DNA of 41,872 bases from JAEUOS01 sp040382235. Its GTDB lineage: Bacteria > Pseudomonadota > Gammaproteobacteria > Burkholderiales > JAEUOS01. The notes under the pieces are model-generated. The model saw only the letters and a program-made list of their open reading frames with translations. It had not been told where the DNA came from and searched no databases. The stretch's first letter is position 1. Every line of letters starts with the position of its first letter. The stretch spans positions 1-41,872 of the forward strand of contig JBEIFV010000035.1 in assembly GCA_040382235.1 (NCBI GenBank), in the 5' to 3' direction. Below are positions 16,664 to 26,265 of this stretch, piece after piece. A program made the position numbers and the translations under genes.

Positions 16664-17808
16664 AGCCGCGCATTTGCCTGGTGGTATCGAGCCCGTTCAC
16701 GCTCAACGCATTTCTCGGACGGCATCTGCAGGCGCTCGGTACCCTCTATCGGGTGACCATGATCGCCAACTTGCAGGACGAGACGATTCGCCCGCTCGTG
16801 CCCGTGGGCTGCGACCTGCGCTCGGTACGCATCAAGCGGGAGATCTCCATCGGGCGCGATCTGTTGGCGTTGTGGGCCCTGTGGCGGCTGTTTCGCAACG
16901 AGGATTTCGCCTGCGTGCACAGTATTTCTCCCAAGGCCGGCCTGCTGGCGATGCTGGCCGCGCGAGCCGCAGGCGTGCCTCTGCGACTGCACACCTTCAC
17001 CGGCCAGGTGTGGGCCACGCGCAGCGGAACGGCACGTGCGTTCCTGAAAGCGCTCGACCGCCTGCTCACCGCCTGTGCAACACAGGTATTCGCCGACAGC
17101 CGCTCCCAATGCGAGTTCCTGGTGGCGCAAGGCATCGTGCGCGCACCCAAGATCGCGGTTCTGGGCGCCGGCTCGCTCAGCGGCGTCGACACCGCACGCT
17201 TTCGGGCGGATCCGGCCGCGCGCGCGCGGGTGCGAACCGAACTTGGCATTGACCGGCAATCGCCCCTGCTGCTCTACGTGGGGCGCATGAAGCACGAGAA
17301 GGGCATTGCCGAATTGCTGCAGGCGTTCAAGTGCCTGCGCGGCGCATTCCCGGCAACGCACCTGCTGTTCGTGGGACCGGACGAGGATCTTCTGTTCGCC
17401 AGGCCTGGTGCGCTCGACGATCCCCACGTCCATGTTGTCGGCTACACCAACCATGTCGAACACTATATGGCCGCCGCCGATCTTCTGTGCCTGCCGAGCC
17501 ACCGCGAAGGCTTCGGCTCGGTCATTATCGAGGCTGCCGCCTGCGGCGTGCCCGCCGTCGCGTCGCGCATCTATGGCCTGACCGATGCCATCATCGACGG
17601 CGAGACCGGCTTGCTCCACCCCGTGGGCGACAGCGGGGCCCTGCATAACGCCATTGCGCGTTTGCTGGCGGCCCCCGAATTGCGCTCCCGCATGGCCGAT
17701 GCGGCACAGGCGCGTGCACAACGCGATTTCAGCGTCGAGTCAATCACCGGCGCCTGGGTCGATTACTACCGGCAACAGGTTCCGGCCGTCACGGCCATGC
17801 AGGCATGA
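16660..17808 (+). CDS. Glycosyltransferase family 4
   Basis: A 382-residue GT-B glycosyltransferase. The N-terminal half includes SISPKAGLLAMLAAR and HTFTGQVWATRSG, typical of polysaccharide GT4 enzymes. The C-terminal half has LLYVGRMKHEKGI and the donor-binding EX7E motif in HREGFGSVIIEAA. It starts at GTG 16660 in a GTGA overlap with the wecB stop. It is coupled to the initiating transferase after it (ATGA-type overlap at 17805-17808), so it may add the second sugar onto the lipid-linked first one. The donor is unknown. Confidence 0.86.
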   Translation: MKPRICLVVSSPFTLNAFLGRHLQALGTLYRVTMIANLQDETIRPLVPVGCDLRSVRIKREISIGRDLLALWALWRLFRNEDFACVHSISPKAGLLAMLAARAAGVPLRLHTFTGQVWATRSGTARAFLKALDRLLTACATQVFADSRSQCEFLVAQGIVRAPKIAVLGAGSLSGVDTARFRADPAARARVRTELGIDRQSPLLLYVGRMKHEKGIAELLQAFKCLRGAFPATHLLFVGPDEDLLFARPGALDDPHVHVVGYTNHVEHYMAAADLLCLPSHREGFGSVIIEAAACGVPAVASRIYGLTDAIIDGETGLLHPVGDSGALHNAIARLLAAPELRSRMADAAQARAQRDFSVESITGAWVDYYRQQVPAVTAMQA

Positions 17809-18791
17809 TCGCCTTGGCCTCGCTCGCTTCGTTTTGCGTATGTCTTGCGACGCTTGCGCTGGTGCTGCGCAGCCGGCGCCATTGGGCGATCGATGTCCCC
17901 AACGATCGTTCCTTGCACACCGATCCGACGCCGCGCAGCGGCGGCTTGGCGATGATCGCCGGCATCATGGTGGCTGCGGCGCTGGCCGCGGCGGGATTTG
18001 AGCGGGTACCGCTGGCAGCCATTGGCCTGGCTGTCGTGCTGTGCGGGGTATCACTGGCCGACGATCGCAACGGGCTGCCAATCGCATTGCGCCTGGCCAC
18101 CCACCTGCTGGCCGCCGGTGTTTTCGCGGCCTACCTCGGCAAGGAGGCCGCTCCCTGGTGGTGGATGCTGTCGACGATGCTCGCGATGGCGGCGATGACC
18201 AATTTCTTCAATTTCATGGATGGCGCCAACGGACTGGCTGGCGGCATGGCGGTGGTCGGATTCGCCAGTTACGGATTCGCCGCCATCGCAGACGCAGCGG
18301 GCCTGGCTGCCGTTTGTTTCGGCATCGCGGCGGCCGCGGCCGGATTCCTGATTTTCAATCTGCGGGGCAGGATCTTCATGGGAGACGGCGGATCGGTACC
18401 GCTGGGCTTTCTCGCAGCGGCCCTCGGGATGGAAGGCTGGATGCAGGGGCTTTGGCCCTTCTGGTTCCCGGTGATGGTGTTCGCGCCCTTCATCGCCGAC
18501 GCGATTGCCACGCTGTCCATGCGAATCGTGCGCCGCGAGAGATTCTGGGAAGCGCATCGGGAGCATCACTACCAGCGGCTTGTGCGAGCGGGTTGGTCGC
18601 ATTCCAGGCTGGCATGTGCAGCCTACGTCCTGATGGCCGCCTGCGCCGGCCTGGCCTTGGGCGCACGTGCGGCCGATGGCGGCTTGCAAGCACTGGCATT
18701 CGCATCGATGGCAGCATTGCTGGCGGGTTCCGGCCTGTTGGTCAACCGCCATTGGCGGCGCTACACTGCATCCCAAAATCCGCCCCGATGA
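17805..18791 (+). CDS. Undecaprenyl-phosphate sugar-1-phosphate transferase (WecA/WbpL-like)
   Basis: A 328-residue polytopic inner-membrane protein with roughly ten hydrophobic segments. Landmarks of the MraY/WecA superfamily are present: the acidic SLADDR after the fourth helix, NFFNFMDGANGLAGG, FMGDGGSVPLGF and the cytoplasmic HREHHYQRLV loop. It transfers a HexNAc-1-phosphate, probably the QuiNAc/FucNAc-type product of the following dehydratase, to undecaprenyl phosphate and so starts O-unit synthesis. This pairing equals wbpL-wbpM of Pseudomonas aeruginosa. The ATG overlaps the previous stop and its own stop overlaps the next start. Confidence 0.88.
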   Translation: MIALASLASFCVCLATLALVLRSRRHWAIDVPNDRSLHTDPTPRSGGLAMIAGIMVAAALAAAGFERVPLAAIGLAVVLCGVSLADDRNGLPIALRLATHLLAAGVFAAYLGKEAAPWWWMLSTMLAMAAMTNFFNFMDGANGLAGGMAVVGFASYGFAAIADAAGLAAVCFGIAAAAAGFLIFNLRGRIFMGDGGSVPLGFLAAALGMEGWMQGLWPFWFPVMVFAPFIADAIATLSMRIVRRERFWEAHREHHYQRLVRAGWSHSRLACAAYVLMAACAGLALGARAADGGLQALAFASMAALLAGSGLLVNRHWRRYTASQNPPR

Positions 18792-20647
18792 AACAACTCA
18801 AACCCGTTTTCGGGGTCAACCCGCTCTCGCTGCTCGCCTTCACGCATGACCTGCTGGCGGCCGGCTGTGCCTGGCTCCTCGCCTACTGGCTGCGCCTGAA
18901 CCTCTCGATCCCGGCCGAGTACCACCCCGGCATGTTCAAGGCCATGCTGGTATGCATTCCAATCCAGGCCTATGCCTACCAGGCCTTCGGCCTGTACCGC
19001 GGGGTCTGGCGCTACGCATCCCTTCCCGACCTGCGCCGCATCGTCTTCGCCGTCGCCACTGGCGCCCTGGTCGGTCCCTTCGTCCTCATGATGCTGGGCA
19101 TGAACGTCGGCATTCCGCGTTCGGTTTTCCTGCTCGAACCGATCCTGCTGTTGCTCATCATGGGCGGCAACCGCGTGGCCTACCGTTCCTGGAAGGAATA
19201 CAGGCTATTCGGCGCCACCCGCAGCCAGGGCGCACCGGTGTTGGTGATCGGCACCGGCGACGCCGCCATCACGCTGACCAAGGAGCTGACCCGTTCGGCC
19301 GACTGGCGCGTGGTCGGCCTGATCGATGACGATCCGCGGCTTTCCGGGCGCGTGCTGCAGAGCGCCACCGTGGTTGGCGGGCTAGACACGCTTGCGCAGA
19401 ATGCGGCGCAACTGGAGGCCACCCACGTGATCATCGCCCTGCCGGAGGCCACGCATCGCGAGCGGCGCCGCATTGTGGATCTGTGCCGCGAGGCCAACCT
19501 CAAAGTGCTCACCATCCCCTCATTCGACGACCTGATGAGCGGCAAGGTGCAGGTGAGCGCGATTCGCCAGGTCGAACTCGACGACCTGCTCGGGCGCGAT
19601 CCGGTGGTGCTGGATAGCGAAGGCCTCAAGGGCCTGCTGACAAACCAGACCGTGATGATCACCGGCGCCGGCGGCTCGATCGGTGCCGAACTGGTGCGCC
19701 AGATCGTGCGCTATTCGCCGGCAATGCTGGTGCTGGTCGAAAACGGCGAGTTCGCGCTCTACAACATGGAGCAGGAGCTGGGCCGCGTCGCCCCCGATCA
19801 GGCCGTTGCCTGCGTGATTGGCGATGTGCGCGACACCCAGCGCATGCGGCAGGTGTTGGCGCGTTACCGGCCATCGGTGCTGTTTCATGCCGCCGCCTAC
19901 AAGCACGTGCCGATGATGGAAAACGAAAACGCCGGCGAGGCGCTGGCCAACAACGTGCAGGGCACCGCCACCCTGGGCGCGGCCGCGATCGCCGCCGGCG
20001 TCGCCAAATTCGTACTGATCTCGACCGACAAGGCGGTCAATCCGACCAACGTGATGGGCGCTTCCAAGCGCCTGGCCGAGCTGGTATGCCAGAGCCTGGA
20101 TGCGCCGACGACCACCCGCTTCGTGATGGTCCGCTTTGGCAACGTGCTGGGCTCAACCGGCAGTGTGATCCCGAAATTCAAGGAGCAGATCGCCGCCGGC
20201 GGGCCGATCACGGTGACCCATCCCGATATCGTGCGCTACTTCATGTCGATCCCTGAAGCCGCGCAACTGGTGCTGCAGGCTGGCACCATGGGACGCGGCG
20301 GCGAGATTTTCGTGCTCGACATGGGCGAGCCGGTCAAGATCACCGATCTGGCGCGCGACATGATTCGCCTGTCCGGCTTCGCCGATGACGATATCCGCAT
20401 CGAGTTCACCGGCCTGCGGCCCGGTGAAAAGCTGTTCGAGGAGTTGCTGGCCGATTCCGAATCCACACGGCCCACCCCGCATGCCAAGCTGCGCATTGCC
20501 AAGCCCAGCGGCGTGCCGGGCGCGGCTTGGCGCGACGATCTGCTGGCCTGGCTGGAAAACCCCGGCGGCGACGTGCAGGCCATCAAGCGCGAACTGCGGC
20601 GGCGCCTGCCGGAATATCAGCCGGAACCCGCGAGAAAAGCCGCCTGA
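18788..20647 (+). CDS. wbpM: UDP-GlcNAc 4,6-dehydratase, membrane-anchored (WbpM/CapD-like)
   Basis: A 619-residue protein with about four N-terminal transmembrane helices (residues roughly 15-125), a first Rossmann domain (VLVIGTGDAAITL) and a second SDR domain (MITGAGGSIGAELVRQI near residue 285). The catalytic segment STDKAVNPTNVMGASK shows Met in place of Tyr in the YxxxK motif, which is the norm for WbpM-type enzymes. FGNVLGSTGSVIPKF and TGLRPGEKLFEELL are family signatures. It makes a UDP-4-keto-6-deoxy HexNAc, the precursor of QuiNAc or FucNAc. The start at 18788 is set by an ATGA overlap. The gene ends the + strand cluster, only 8 bases from a convergent gene. Confidence 0.92.
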   Translation: MKQLKPVFGVNPLSLLAFTHDLLAAGCAWLLAYWLRLNLSIPAEYHPGMFKAMLVCIPIQAYAYQAFGLYRGVWRYASLPDLRRIVFAVATGALVGPFVLMMLGMNVGIPRSVFLLEPILLLLIMGGNRVAYRSWKEYRLFGATRSQGAPVLVIGTGDAAITLTKELTRSADWRVVGLIDDDPRLSGRVLQSATVVGGLDTLAQNAAQLEATHVIIALPEATHRERRRIVDLCREANLKVLTIPSFDDLMSGKVQVSAIRQVELDDLLGRDPVVLDSEGLKGLLTNQTVMITGAGGSIGAELVRQIVRYSPAMLVLVENGEFALYNMEQELGRVAPDQAVACVIGDVRDTQRMRQVLARYRPSVLFHAAAYKHVPMMENENAGEALANNVQGTATLGAAAIAAGVAKFVLISTDKAVNPTNVMGASKRLAELVCQSLDAPTTTRFVMVRFGNVLGSTGSVIPKFKEQIAAGGPITVTHPDIVRYFMSIPEAAQLVLQAGTMGRGGEIFVLDMGEPVKITDLARDMIRLSGFADDDIRIEFTGLRPGEKLFEELLADSESTRPTPHAKLRIAKPSGVPGAAWRDDLLAWLENPGGDVQAIKRELRRRLPEYQPEPARKAA

Positions 20648-20655
20648 ATCTGCGT

Positions 20656-21726
20656 TTACCCTGCCTGCGCCGGCGCACTTGCGAGCAGCCGCTCGCAGGC
20701 GGCCGAAACACTCGATGCCGCGATGGCCGCCACATCCCCCGCAGGCGCCTGCAACACCTCGTGACGCACGCCCCAGGGCCGCCAGCGCTGCGCCGGCGAA
20801 TCGCCGAACAATGCGACCACCGGCACGCCCAGCCCGGCCGCAACATGCATCGCACCACCGTCCGCACACACCATCAGTTCGCATGCGGCAAGCGCGCCAC
20901 AGAGGCATGCCAGCGAATGTGTGGGCCAGGCGAGGTAGTGCGCCTGGGCCTCCAGCAGCGCTCGGATCGTCGCCGCTTTTTCGTCATCGCCCGGATGGCG
21001 CGGGTCGCCCGACACACCCGGCGCCCACAGCAACACGGGAAATACGTCGGTGCGAAGCATCAGTTCGCGCATCAGCGCGGCGAAGGATTCCGCCGGCCAG
21101 CGCTGCCGCGGGCGCCGCGCGCTGATATGTAGCGCCACCAGGCGGCGGCCGCGGGCACGTTCCGGCAAGGCCTGTCGCAGCCGCGCCGTTTCGGCAGCGT
21201 CGGCAACCACTCGGCACGGTCCTGGCGCGCCTTCAAGTCCGAGCGCTGCGCCCAAGCGAAAAACATCCTCAGCCTCGTGAAGATCGGCACCGTTGCCGTA
21301 GTCAACCTGCATCGTCACCTGCGCCGGCGCACCGGCGATCACAAACCCAAGCGTCGCACGTGGCTTGACCCATGCGGCCAGGCGCGCCGCCTGATCTTGC
21401 ACACCCGGCCCGGCCAGAATGGCGATATCGATGCGCATCGCACGCAGCCGCAACAGCAGGCGCGCGGTATCGGCATAGACCGCCAACCGGTTGCGCTCAA
21501 GCTGATGCTTGGCCTTGTCGTAGGCGAACAGGGCGTCGATGTCCGGATGCGCGCTGAGAATCGGCGTGTTGTAGGTGTTGCCCAGCACACCGATCCAGGC
21601 CTTTGGAAAACGCATACGCAGGCCGTGAATCAGCGGCGTGGTCAGCACCAGATCGCCGATGTTGTCGCGGCGAATCACCAGGATGCGTCGCGGCTCGACT
21701 GGCAGGCTCATCCGCGCATTCGCCAC
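20656..21726 (-). CDS. Glycosyltransferase family 9 (ADP-heptose:LPS heptosyltransferase-like)
   Basis: A protein of 356 residues from GTG 21726, or 351 from ATG 21711, which begins MSLPVEPRRILVIRRDNIGDLVLTTPLI. That segment and the C-terminal CADGGAMHVAAGLGVPVVALFGDS are the two diagnostic GT9 motifs. The enzyme type transfers heptose, or another sugar, onto the LPS core on the cytoplasmic face. It lies downstream of the waaL-like gene on the same strand, about 70 bases apart, and converges with wbpM. Whether it acts on the core or on a variable branch is not visible. Confidence 0.85.
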   Translation of the reverse strand: MANARMSLPVEPRRILVIRRDNIGDLVLTTPLIHGLRMRFPKAWIGVLGNTYNTPILSAHPDIDALFAYDKAKHQLERNRLAVYADTARLLLRLRAMRIDIAILAGPGVQDQAARLAAWVKPRATLGFVIAGAPAQVTMQVDYGNGADLHEAEDVFRLGAALGLEGAPGPCRVVADAAETARLRQALPERARGRRLVALHISARRPRQRWPAESFAALMRELMLRTDVFPVLLWAPGVSGDPRHPGDDEKAATIRALLEAQAHYLAWPTHSLACLCGALAACELMVCADGGAMHVAAGLGVPVVALFGDSPAQRWRPWGVRHEVLQAPAGDVAAIAASSVSAACERLLASAPAQAG

Positions 21727-21795
21727 AGAATTCGCGGTTTGGCGCGGCCGACGGGCTGCATGGGTTGTAACAGCCTCACCAGTACAAAGACCAAT

Positions 21796-23073
21796 TCAAG
21801 CGCGCGCATTACCCGGCAGAAGATCCGCTTGCGCAGCGTCCGCGGCAGCGGCGCCGCGCGAATTCACCGCCAGCGCCAACGCCAGCAGCGCCAGCATCGC
21901 ATGCTCATGGTGCAGGGTGGTGTTGGCAAAACCGATCACCAGCGTCACCAGCCAGGCCGAGCCGCTGGCAAACCACAGCGCCGTGCGCGCCTCGGGTTCG
22001 CCAGCTCGCGGCCGGTAATGCAAAAGCCACCAGCCCCAGCCCCCCAGCAATGCCAGCACGCTGGCCAAGCCGACCAGGCCGCGCTCGACCAGAGTGTTGA
22101 TGTAAAGGCTATGCCCATGCGGCGCGCCGGCATATTCAGCGGCAACGTAAGGGCGCCCCTGCGCGGCCACCCAGCCCTTGAGAACGTCCTCCTTGAAGTG
22201 GCCATAGTTCTCCATGCCCAGGCCGAACACCGGGTGCTCGCGCCATCCGGCGAGGCCGCGGTTCCAGATCAGGTCGCGCTGCGCCAGCGAATAGTTACGC
22301 GCGCCCCATTCGAGTTGCCGATCCAGCGCGCTGGTGCCGCCCACCAGCGCCGCCAGCGCGATGACCGCGCCCACCGCGATCCAGGCACGCCGCCCCATGT
22401 CCGCGGCACGCGCCGCGAGGAGAGCGGCGAAAAGCAGCAGCAGCACGCCGGTGGCACCGGCGGCGCGGCTGCCGCCCAGAAACAGGCCGCTCATCAATGC
22501 CAGAACCGCCACGCCGAGCGCGATTCGCGCGGGCACATGCAGCGAGCGCCACATGGCGCCCAGGAGCCCGGCCGCCACGCCCAGGCAGATGGCCATGTAG
22601 ATCGCGCTGTGGTTCACGTGGCCCACCGATACCAGTTCAAGTGCGCGCCGCTTGGCCGTGACCTTCCAGTTCCAGATCGCCTCGATCTCGGCGAGCACAC
22701 ACGAGCCCACCAGCATGGCCAGCACCGCGAGCTTCTGGGCGTCGGAGTATCCGGCACGACGCACACAGGTGAACAGCAGCGCGTATCGCAGGATATCGTT
22801 GACCGCCAGCCATTCGTTGCCGTCACCACGATAAATGCCGCCAAACAGTGCAGCCAGATAGCCGCCCGCCAGGAGGCCCGCCAGCAGCAGATCCCAGCCA
22901 TCGAGCCGCCCGCCGAAGTTGCGCGTGCCGATGCGATTGATCAACCAGGTGAGCAGATACGCGAGCCAGAGAATGTTTTTCGGCGCTTCCCGCAAGGGAA
23001 GCACGAAAGCAAGCGCAAGCAGGAGGGCGAATTCGACGGGAAATCGCCAATCGCGCCAGGAAAACGGGGTCAT
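21796..23073 (-). CDS. waaL: O-antigen ligase (WaaL, Wzy_C domain)
   Basis: A 425-residue polytopic membrane protein with about 11-12 hydrophobic segments and a large periplasmic loop. The loop contains RDLIWNRGLAGWREHPVFGLGMENYGHF and PHGHSLYINTLVERGLVGL, the Wzy_C signature with its conserved Arg and His. It would join undecaprenyl-linked O-antigen to lipid A-core in the periplasm. A Wzy polymerase has the same fold, but the neighbouring core-type GT9 genes favour the ligase. ATG 23073 is chosen because a perfect -10 box (TATAAT) lies about 30 bases upstream, inside the longer in-frame extension to 23127. Confidence 0.78.
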   Translation of the reverse strand: MTPFSWRDWRFPVEFALLLALAFVLPLREAPKNILWLAYLLTWLINRIGTRNFGGRLDGWDLLLAGLLAGGYLAALFGGIYRGDGNEWLAVNDILRYALLFTCVRRAGYSDAQKLAVLAMLVGSCVLAEIEAIWNWKVTAKRRALELVSVGHVNHSAIYMAICLGVAAGLLGAMWRSLHVPARIALGVAVLALMSGLFLGGSRAAGATGVLLLLFAALLAARAADMGRRAWIAVGAVIALAALVGGTSALDRQLEWGARNYSLAQRDLIWNRGLAGWREHPVFGLGMENYGHFKEDVLKGWVAAQGRPYVAAEYAGAPHGHSLYINTLVERGLVGLASVLALLGGWGWWLLHYRPRAGEPEARTALWFASGSAWLVTLVIGFANTTLHHEHAMLALLALALAVNSRGAAAADAAQADLLPGNARA

Positions 23074-23101
23074 ATGAGGGGGCGCCAATGGATGCTCGGT
23101 T

Positions 23102-23107
23102 ATTATA
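23102..23107 (-). promoter_or_regulatory. Candidate -10 box for waaL
   Basis: The - strand reads TATAAT, a perfect consensus -10, about 29 bases before the chosen waaL start at 23073. The corresponding -35 (TACATG at 23125-23130, 17-bp spacing) is poor, so the call rests on the -10 and on its place in a divergent gap. Confidence 0.35.
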
Positions 23108-23245
23108 CGAGGCGGCATTTTTGCCATGTACGGCCCGCCCTTCGTCGGACTCGTGCGGGCCGGCTAGCGTTGCAACATCAACGAGCATCTCCGCCCGGCC
23201 CAAGCCTTGCCGCGCGGACCACTCCCCGACCCTGGACCCCAAGTC

Positions 23246-24289
23246 TTGCCCCGCCGCATTCTCTTCGCCATTCGCAGCAAGCTCGGGGATACGCTGATCA
23301 GCTTGCAGTGCGTGCGCGCTTTCGCCGATGCACATCCGGCAACGCAGGTCACCCTTCTGACCCGCTCAGCCTATGCCAACTTGCTGCGGGATGAAGCCGG
23401 GGTGCGCGTGATCGGATTTGACAGCCGCGTCGAAATGGCGTTGCGCCTGCTTTGGCTGCGCTTCTCCGAACCGGCTTTCGACGTGCTGGCGGTACTGTGG
23501 GGTTCCGGGCCGCCCATCCGGCTGATCGGGCGGCTGGTGAAGGCCTTGCGCAAGATCGCATGGAGCCGCAAATTCGCGCCCGATATTTTCGAAGAAGGGC
23601 AGATGCCTGGGGATCCCCTGTTGATCGATCCGGCCGCCAGCGTGATCCGCGCATTCGAGCCTGGCTTCGCCTCGCCCAGGGCTCTCTCGGTCCCGAGTCT
23701 TGCCGCGCGCTACCGCAGCCATAGCGGCAACACGGCTATCGGCATCGTGCCGATAGCCGACGAGGCACGCCGCAATCTCGATGCGGCCAGCCTCTTGCAA
23801 CTGATTGCGCAGCTGCGGCGCCAACACGGCGAGGCACCGATCCGCGTGTTCGTCAACCCCGGCAATGCGGGATCGGAGGCGCTCATCGCGCTGGCACTGC
23901 CGGCCGGCTGCGAATTGCGCACCTTTCGCAACCTGTCGGCCCTGGTCGCGCAATACATGGAACTGGCGGCCTGGTTCGGCACCGATACCGGCCTTTATCA
24001 TCTGGCGGCCGCCATCGGCCTGCCGGCCACGGTGTTCTTCGGCCCGACCCAACCCCACAAGATCGTGATGCCCGCGCAGAAAAACGCGCGGGTGTTCCGC
24101 TTGGCCGCGCTAGGTGACACGCACTGCGAGGAAAAGACCTGTACCCGGCCCCTCTGCCTGCATGCCAACCTGGCCGTCTGGAGCCATGCAGCGGTGGCCA
24201 CCCGGCTTGAAGAAACCCCGCCGGGCTGCCCGCTACGGTCCTTGCCGGCAAGCGCGCTGGACAACATCCGTGATTGCAGTCCGGCATGA
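23246..24289 (+). CDS. Glycosyltransferase family 9 (heptosyltransferase-like)
   Basis: A protein of about 347 residues. The N-terminal ILFAIRSKLGDTLISLQCVRAFADAHP and the C-terminal WFGTDTGLYHLAAAIGLPATVFFGPTQPHK are the GT9 motifs. A Cys-rich insertion near the C-terminus (HCEEKTCTRPLC) resembles that of several heptosyltransferase-like proteins. TTG 23246 fits the family start MPRRILF; TTG 23207 would add 13 residues and no ATG is available. The stop overlaps the next start (ATGA at 24286-24289). It probably extends the LPS core or a related glycan, but the sugar is not known. Confidence 0.78.
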   Translation: MPRRILFAIRSKLGDTLISLQCVRAFADAHPATQVTLLTRSAYANLLRDEAGVRVIGFDSRVEMALRLLWLRFSEPAFDVLAVLWGSGPPIRLIGRLVKALRKIAWSRKFAPDIFEEGQMPGDPLLIDPAASVIRAFEPGFASPRALSVPSLAARYRSHSGNTAIGIVPIADEARRNLDAASLLQLIAQLRRQHGEAPIRVFVNPGNAGSEALIALALPAGCELRTFRNLSALVAQYMELAAWFGTDTGLYHLAAAIGLPATVFFGPTQPHKIVMPAQKNARVFRLAALGDTHCEEKTCTRPLCLHANLAVWSHAAVATRLEETPPGCPLRSLPASALDNIRDCSPA

Positions 24290-25338
24290 AAATCGTGATC
24301 CTGAAGCGTGACAAGGTCGGCGACATGTTGCTGGTCACACCGATGCTGGAGCACTTGCGCAACAGCCTGCCGCAGGCGCAGATCCATCTGCTGGCCACCG
24401 ACTACAACGCCTGGGTAATCGAGGGCAATCGCAATATCGATCGCTGCTGGATTTATCCGCGGGTACGCCACGGCGCCAGCCTGCGGCCGCTGGCGCTGAT
24501 CAAGCAGCTATGGCAGATTCTGGCGCTGCGCCGCGAAAAATTCGATTTCGCCATCGCCGCCGGCGGCGTCGTCAGCCCGCGCGCCGTCGGGCGCATCGCT
24601 AGGCTCGGCGCGCACCGCACCATCGCCTACGCCGGGGCGGGTCCGGATGCGGAAGACCCGGTGTTCGCGCGCCTCACCGACCCCGTGCCTTACGATCCGG
24701 CGCTGCATGAAGTTGAATCCAACCTGCGCCTCCTGGCACCCTTGGGCGTGCCGATGCCGCCGGCACCGATCTACCCGCGCCTTATACTGGCGCCGCAATG
24801 GCAGGCGTCCGGCGCGGACTGGGTCGCGGCACAAGGGCTTGCGCCCGGAAAATTCATTGTCATCGGCTTGAATGCGCGGCGCGCCAAGCGCAAACCGGGC
24901 ACCGAACAGATCCTGCGCTGGTCTAAGCATTTCAAGGACACGCTGGGCCTCGACAGTGTGCTGATCTGGCAACCCGGACCGGCCGGGGACCGGGTCTATC
25001 CGGGAGACGACGAAATTGTCGGCCCCTTTCTGCGCCAGTGCCCCCCCTGGCTCAAACCCTTCAGCAATCCGCAGGATGTGCGTGCGGCGCTCGGCGTCAT
25101 CCTGCACGCGGCCACCTCGATATTTCCGGACGGCGGCATCGCCCACCTGGCGTCGGTCGCGCCTGGTGGCGTGCTCGCACTGTTTGCCGAAACAGATGTT
25201 TCCCCGCACCCGGACAACTGGCGCCCGTATACGCCCAGGTCCACCTACCTGGAGGCGCGCAAAACCGTGGCCGAGTTTTCGGATGAGCAAGTCTTCGAGC
25301 GCGTCGACTGGTTGCTGCGGCAACCCCGGCAGACCTGA
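24286..25338 (+). CDS. Glycosyltransferase family 9 (heptosyltransferase-like)
   Basis: A 350-residue protein opening MKIVILKRDKVGDMLLVTPMLEHLR, the GT9 N-terminal strand and loop, with FPDGGIAHLASVAPGGVLALFAETD as the C-terminal DGGxxH motif. It is the third GT9 gene within 4.7 kb and is coupled to the one before it. The three differ enough in sequence to suggest different acceptors rather than recent copies. It is followed 3 bases later by apaH, so the two are probably co-transcribed. Confidence 0.85.
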   Translation: MKIVILKRDKVGDMLLVTPMLEHLRNSLPQAQIHLLATDYNAWVIEGNRNIDRCWIYPRVRHGASLRPLALIKQLWQILALRREKFDFAIAAGGVVSPRAVGRIARLGAHRTIAYAGAGPDAEDPVFARLTDPVPYDPALHEVESNLRLLAPLGVPMPPAPIYPRLILAPQWQASGADWVAAQGLAPGKFIVIGLNARRAKRKPGTEQILRWSKHFKDTLGLDSVLIWQPGPAGDRVYPGDDEIVGPFLRQCPPWLKPFSNPQDVRAALGVILHAATSIFPDGGIAHLASVAPGGVLALFAETDVSPHPDNWRPYTPRSTYLEARKTVAEFSDEQVFERVDWLLRQPRQT

Positions 25339-25341
25339 AAC

Positions 25342-26163
25342 ATGGCTACCTATGCGATCGGCGACGTGCAGGGCTGCCACGACGAGCTTGTGCTGTTGCT
25401 CGACCAAATCAATTTCGATGCGCGCCACGACCGCCTGTGGTTCACCGGCGACCTGGTCAATCGAGGCCCGAAATCGGCCCAAAGCCTGCGCCTGATCAAG
25501 TCGCTGGGCGACGCTGCCACCGTGGTGCTGGGCAACCATGACTTGTTTTTGCTATCGCTGGCGGCCGGCCACGGCAAGCTGCACGCGGGCGACACCATGC
25601 AGGAAGTGCTCACCGCACCGGATTCCCACGATTTGCTTGGCTGGCTGGCGACCCGCAAGCTGGCACATTTTGAAGATGGCACGCTGTTGGTCCATGCGGG
25701 CGTGCTACCGGCGTGGGACGCAACCCGGGTGCTTGAACTGGCCGCCGAAGTCGAACAGGCGATTCTGCACGACGCCGGCCTTTTCGCGGCAATGCGCGGC
25801 AACCAGCCGGACGCATGGGACGAGCGCCTCACAGGGCACGACCGGCTGCGCGTGATCATCAACGCACTGGCGCGCGTGCGCTTCATCACGCCGGCTGACC
25901 ATATGGAGTTCAAGACCAAGACCGACATGCCGCCCAAGGGTTATGTCGCGTGGGATCAGGCCACGCCCCGCGCCAGCGCAGGGGTGCACGTGATCTTCGG
26001 TCACTGGGCCTCGCGCGGGCTGGTGCTGCACGGCAACGTCAGCGGTCTGGACAGCGGCTGTGTATGGGGGAGACAACTGACCGCCATGCGTATCGAAGAT
26101 CGCCGGGTTTTTCAGGTCGAATGCCTGGCCGGGCCTGGGGGCTATAGTGATGTGGCGCCATAG
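25342..26163 (+). CDS. apaH: Bis(5'-nucleosyl)-tetraphosphatase, symmetrical
   Basis: A 273-residue metallophosphatase, near the usual length of about 280. GDVQGC at residues 7-12, FTGDLVNRGP near residue 34 and LGNHDLFLL near residue 64 are the metal-binding motifs. FGHWASRGL near residue 219 completes the site. It hydrolyses Ap4A to two ADP in the cytoplasm and also removes Np4 caps from RNA in E. coli. It follows the GT9 gene by 3 bases and ends the + strand run; a convergent plsC gene begins its 3' end about 100 bases on. Confidence 0.93.
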   Translation: MATYAIGDVQGCHDELVLLLDQINFDARHDRLWFTGDLVNRGPKSAQSLRLIKSLGDAATVVLGNHDLFLLSLAAGHGKLHAGDTMQEVLTAPDSHDLLGWLATRKLAHFEDGTLLVHAGVLPAWDATRVLELAAEVEQAILHDAGLFAAMRGNQPDAWDERLTGHDRLRVIINALARVRFITPADHMEFKTKTDMPPKGYVAWDQATPRASAGVHVIFGHWASRGLVLHGNVSGLDSGCVWGRQLTAMRIEDRRVFQVECLAGPGGYSDVAP

Positions 26164-26265
26164 CGAGTCGGCGCTGCGGAAAGGCCGGTAGCCGACGGCA
26201 AAAATTGCGGCAAGGCTTGGACCACGCGCCAAGACAGGCAGTCAAACCGAGCAGCGAGGCCGGCG

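Noticed and set aside
21277..23394. A 705-codon + strand frame across the waaL and GT9 genes
   Set aside because: The opposite strand encodes clear GT9 and Wzy_C motifs in the same interval, and the + strand translation is low complexity.
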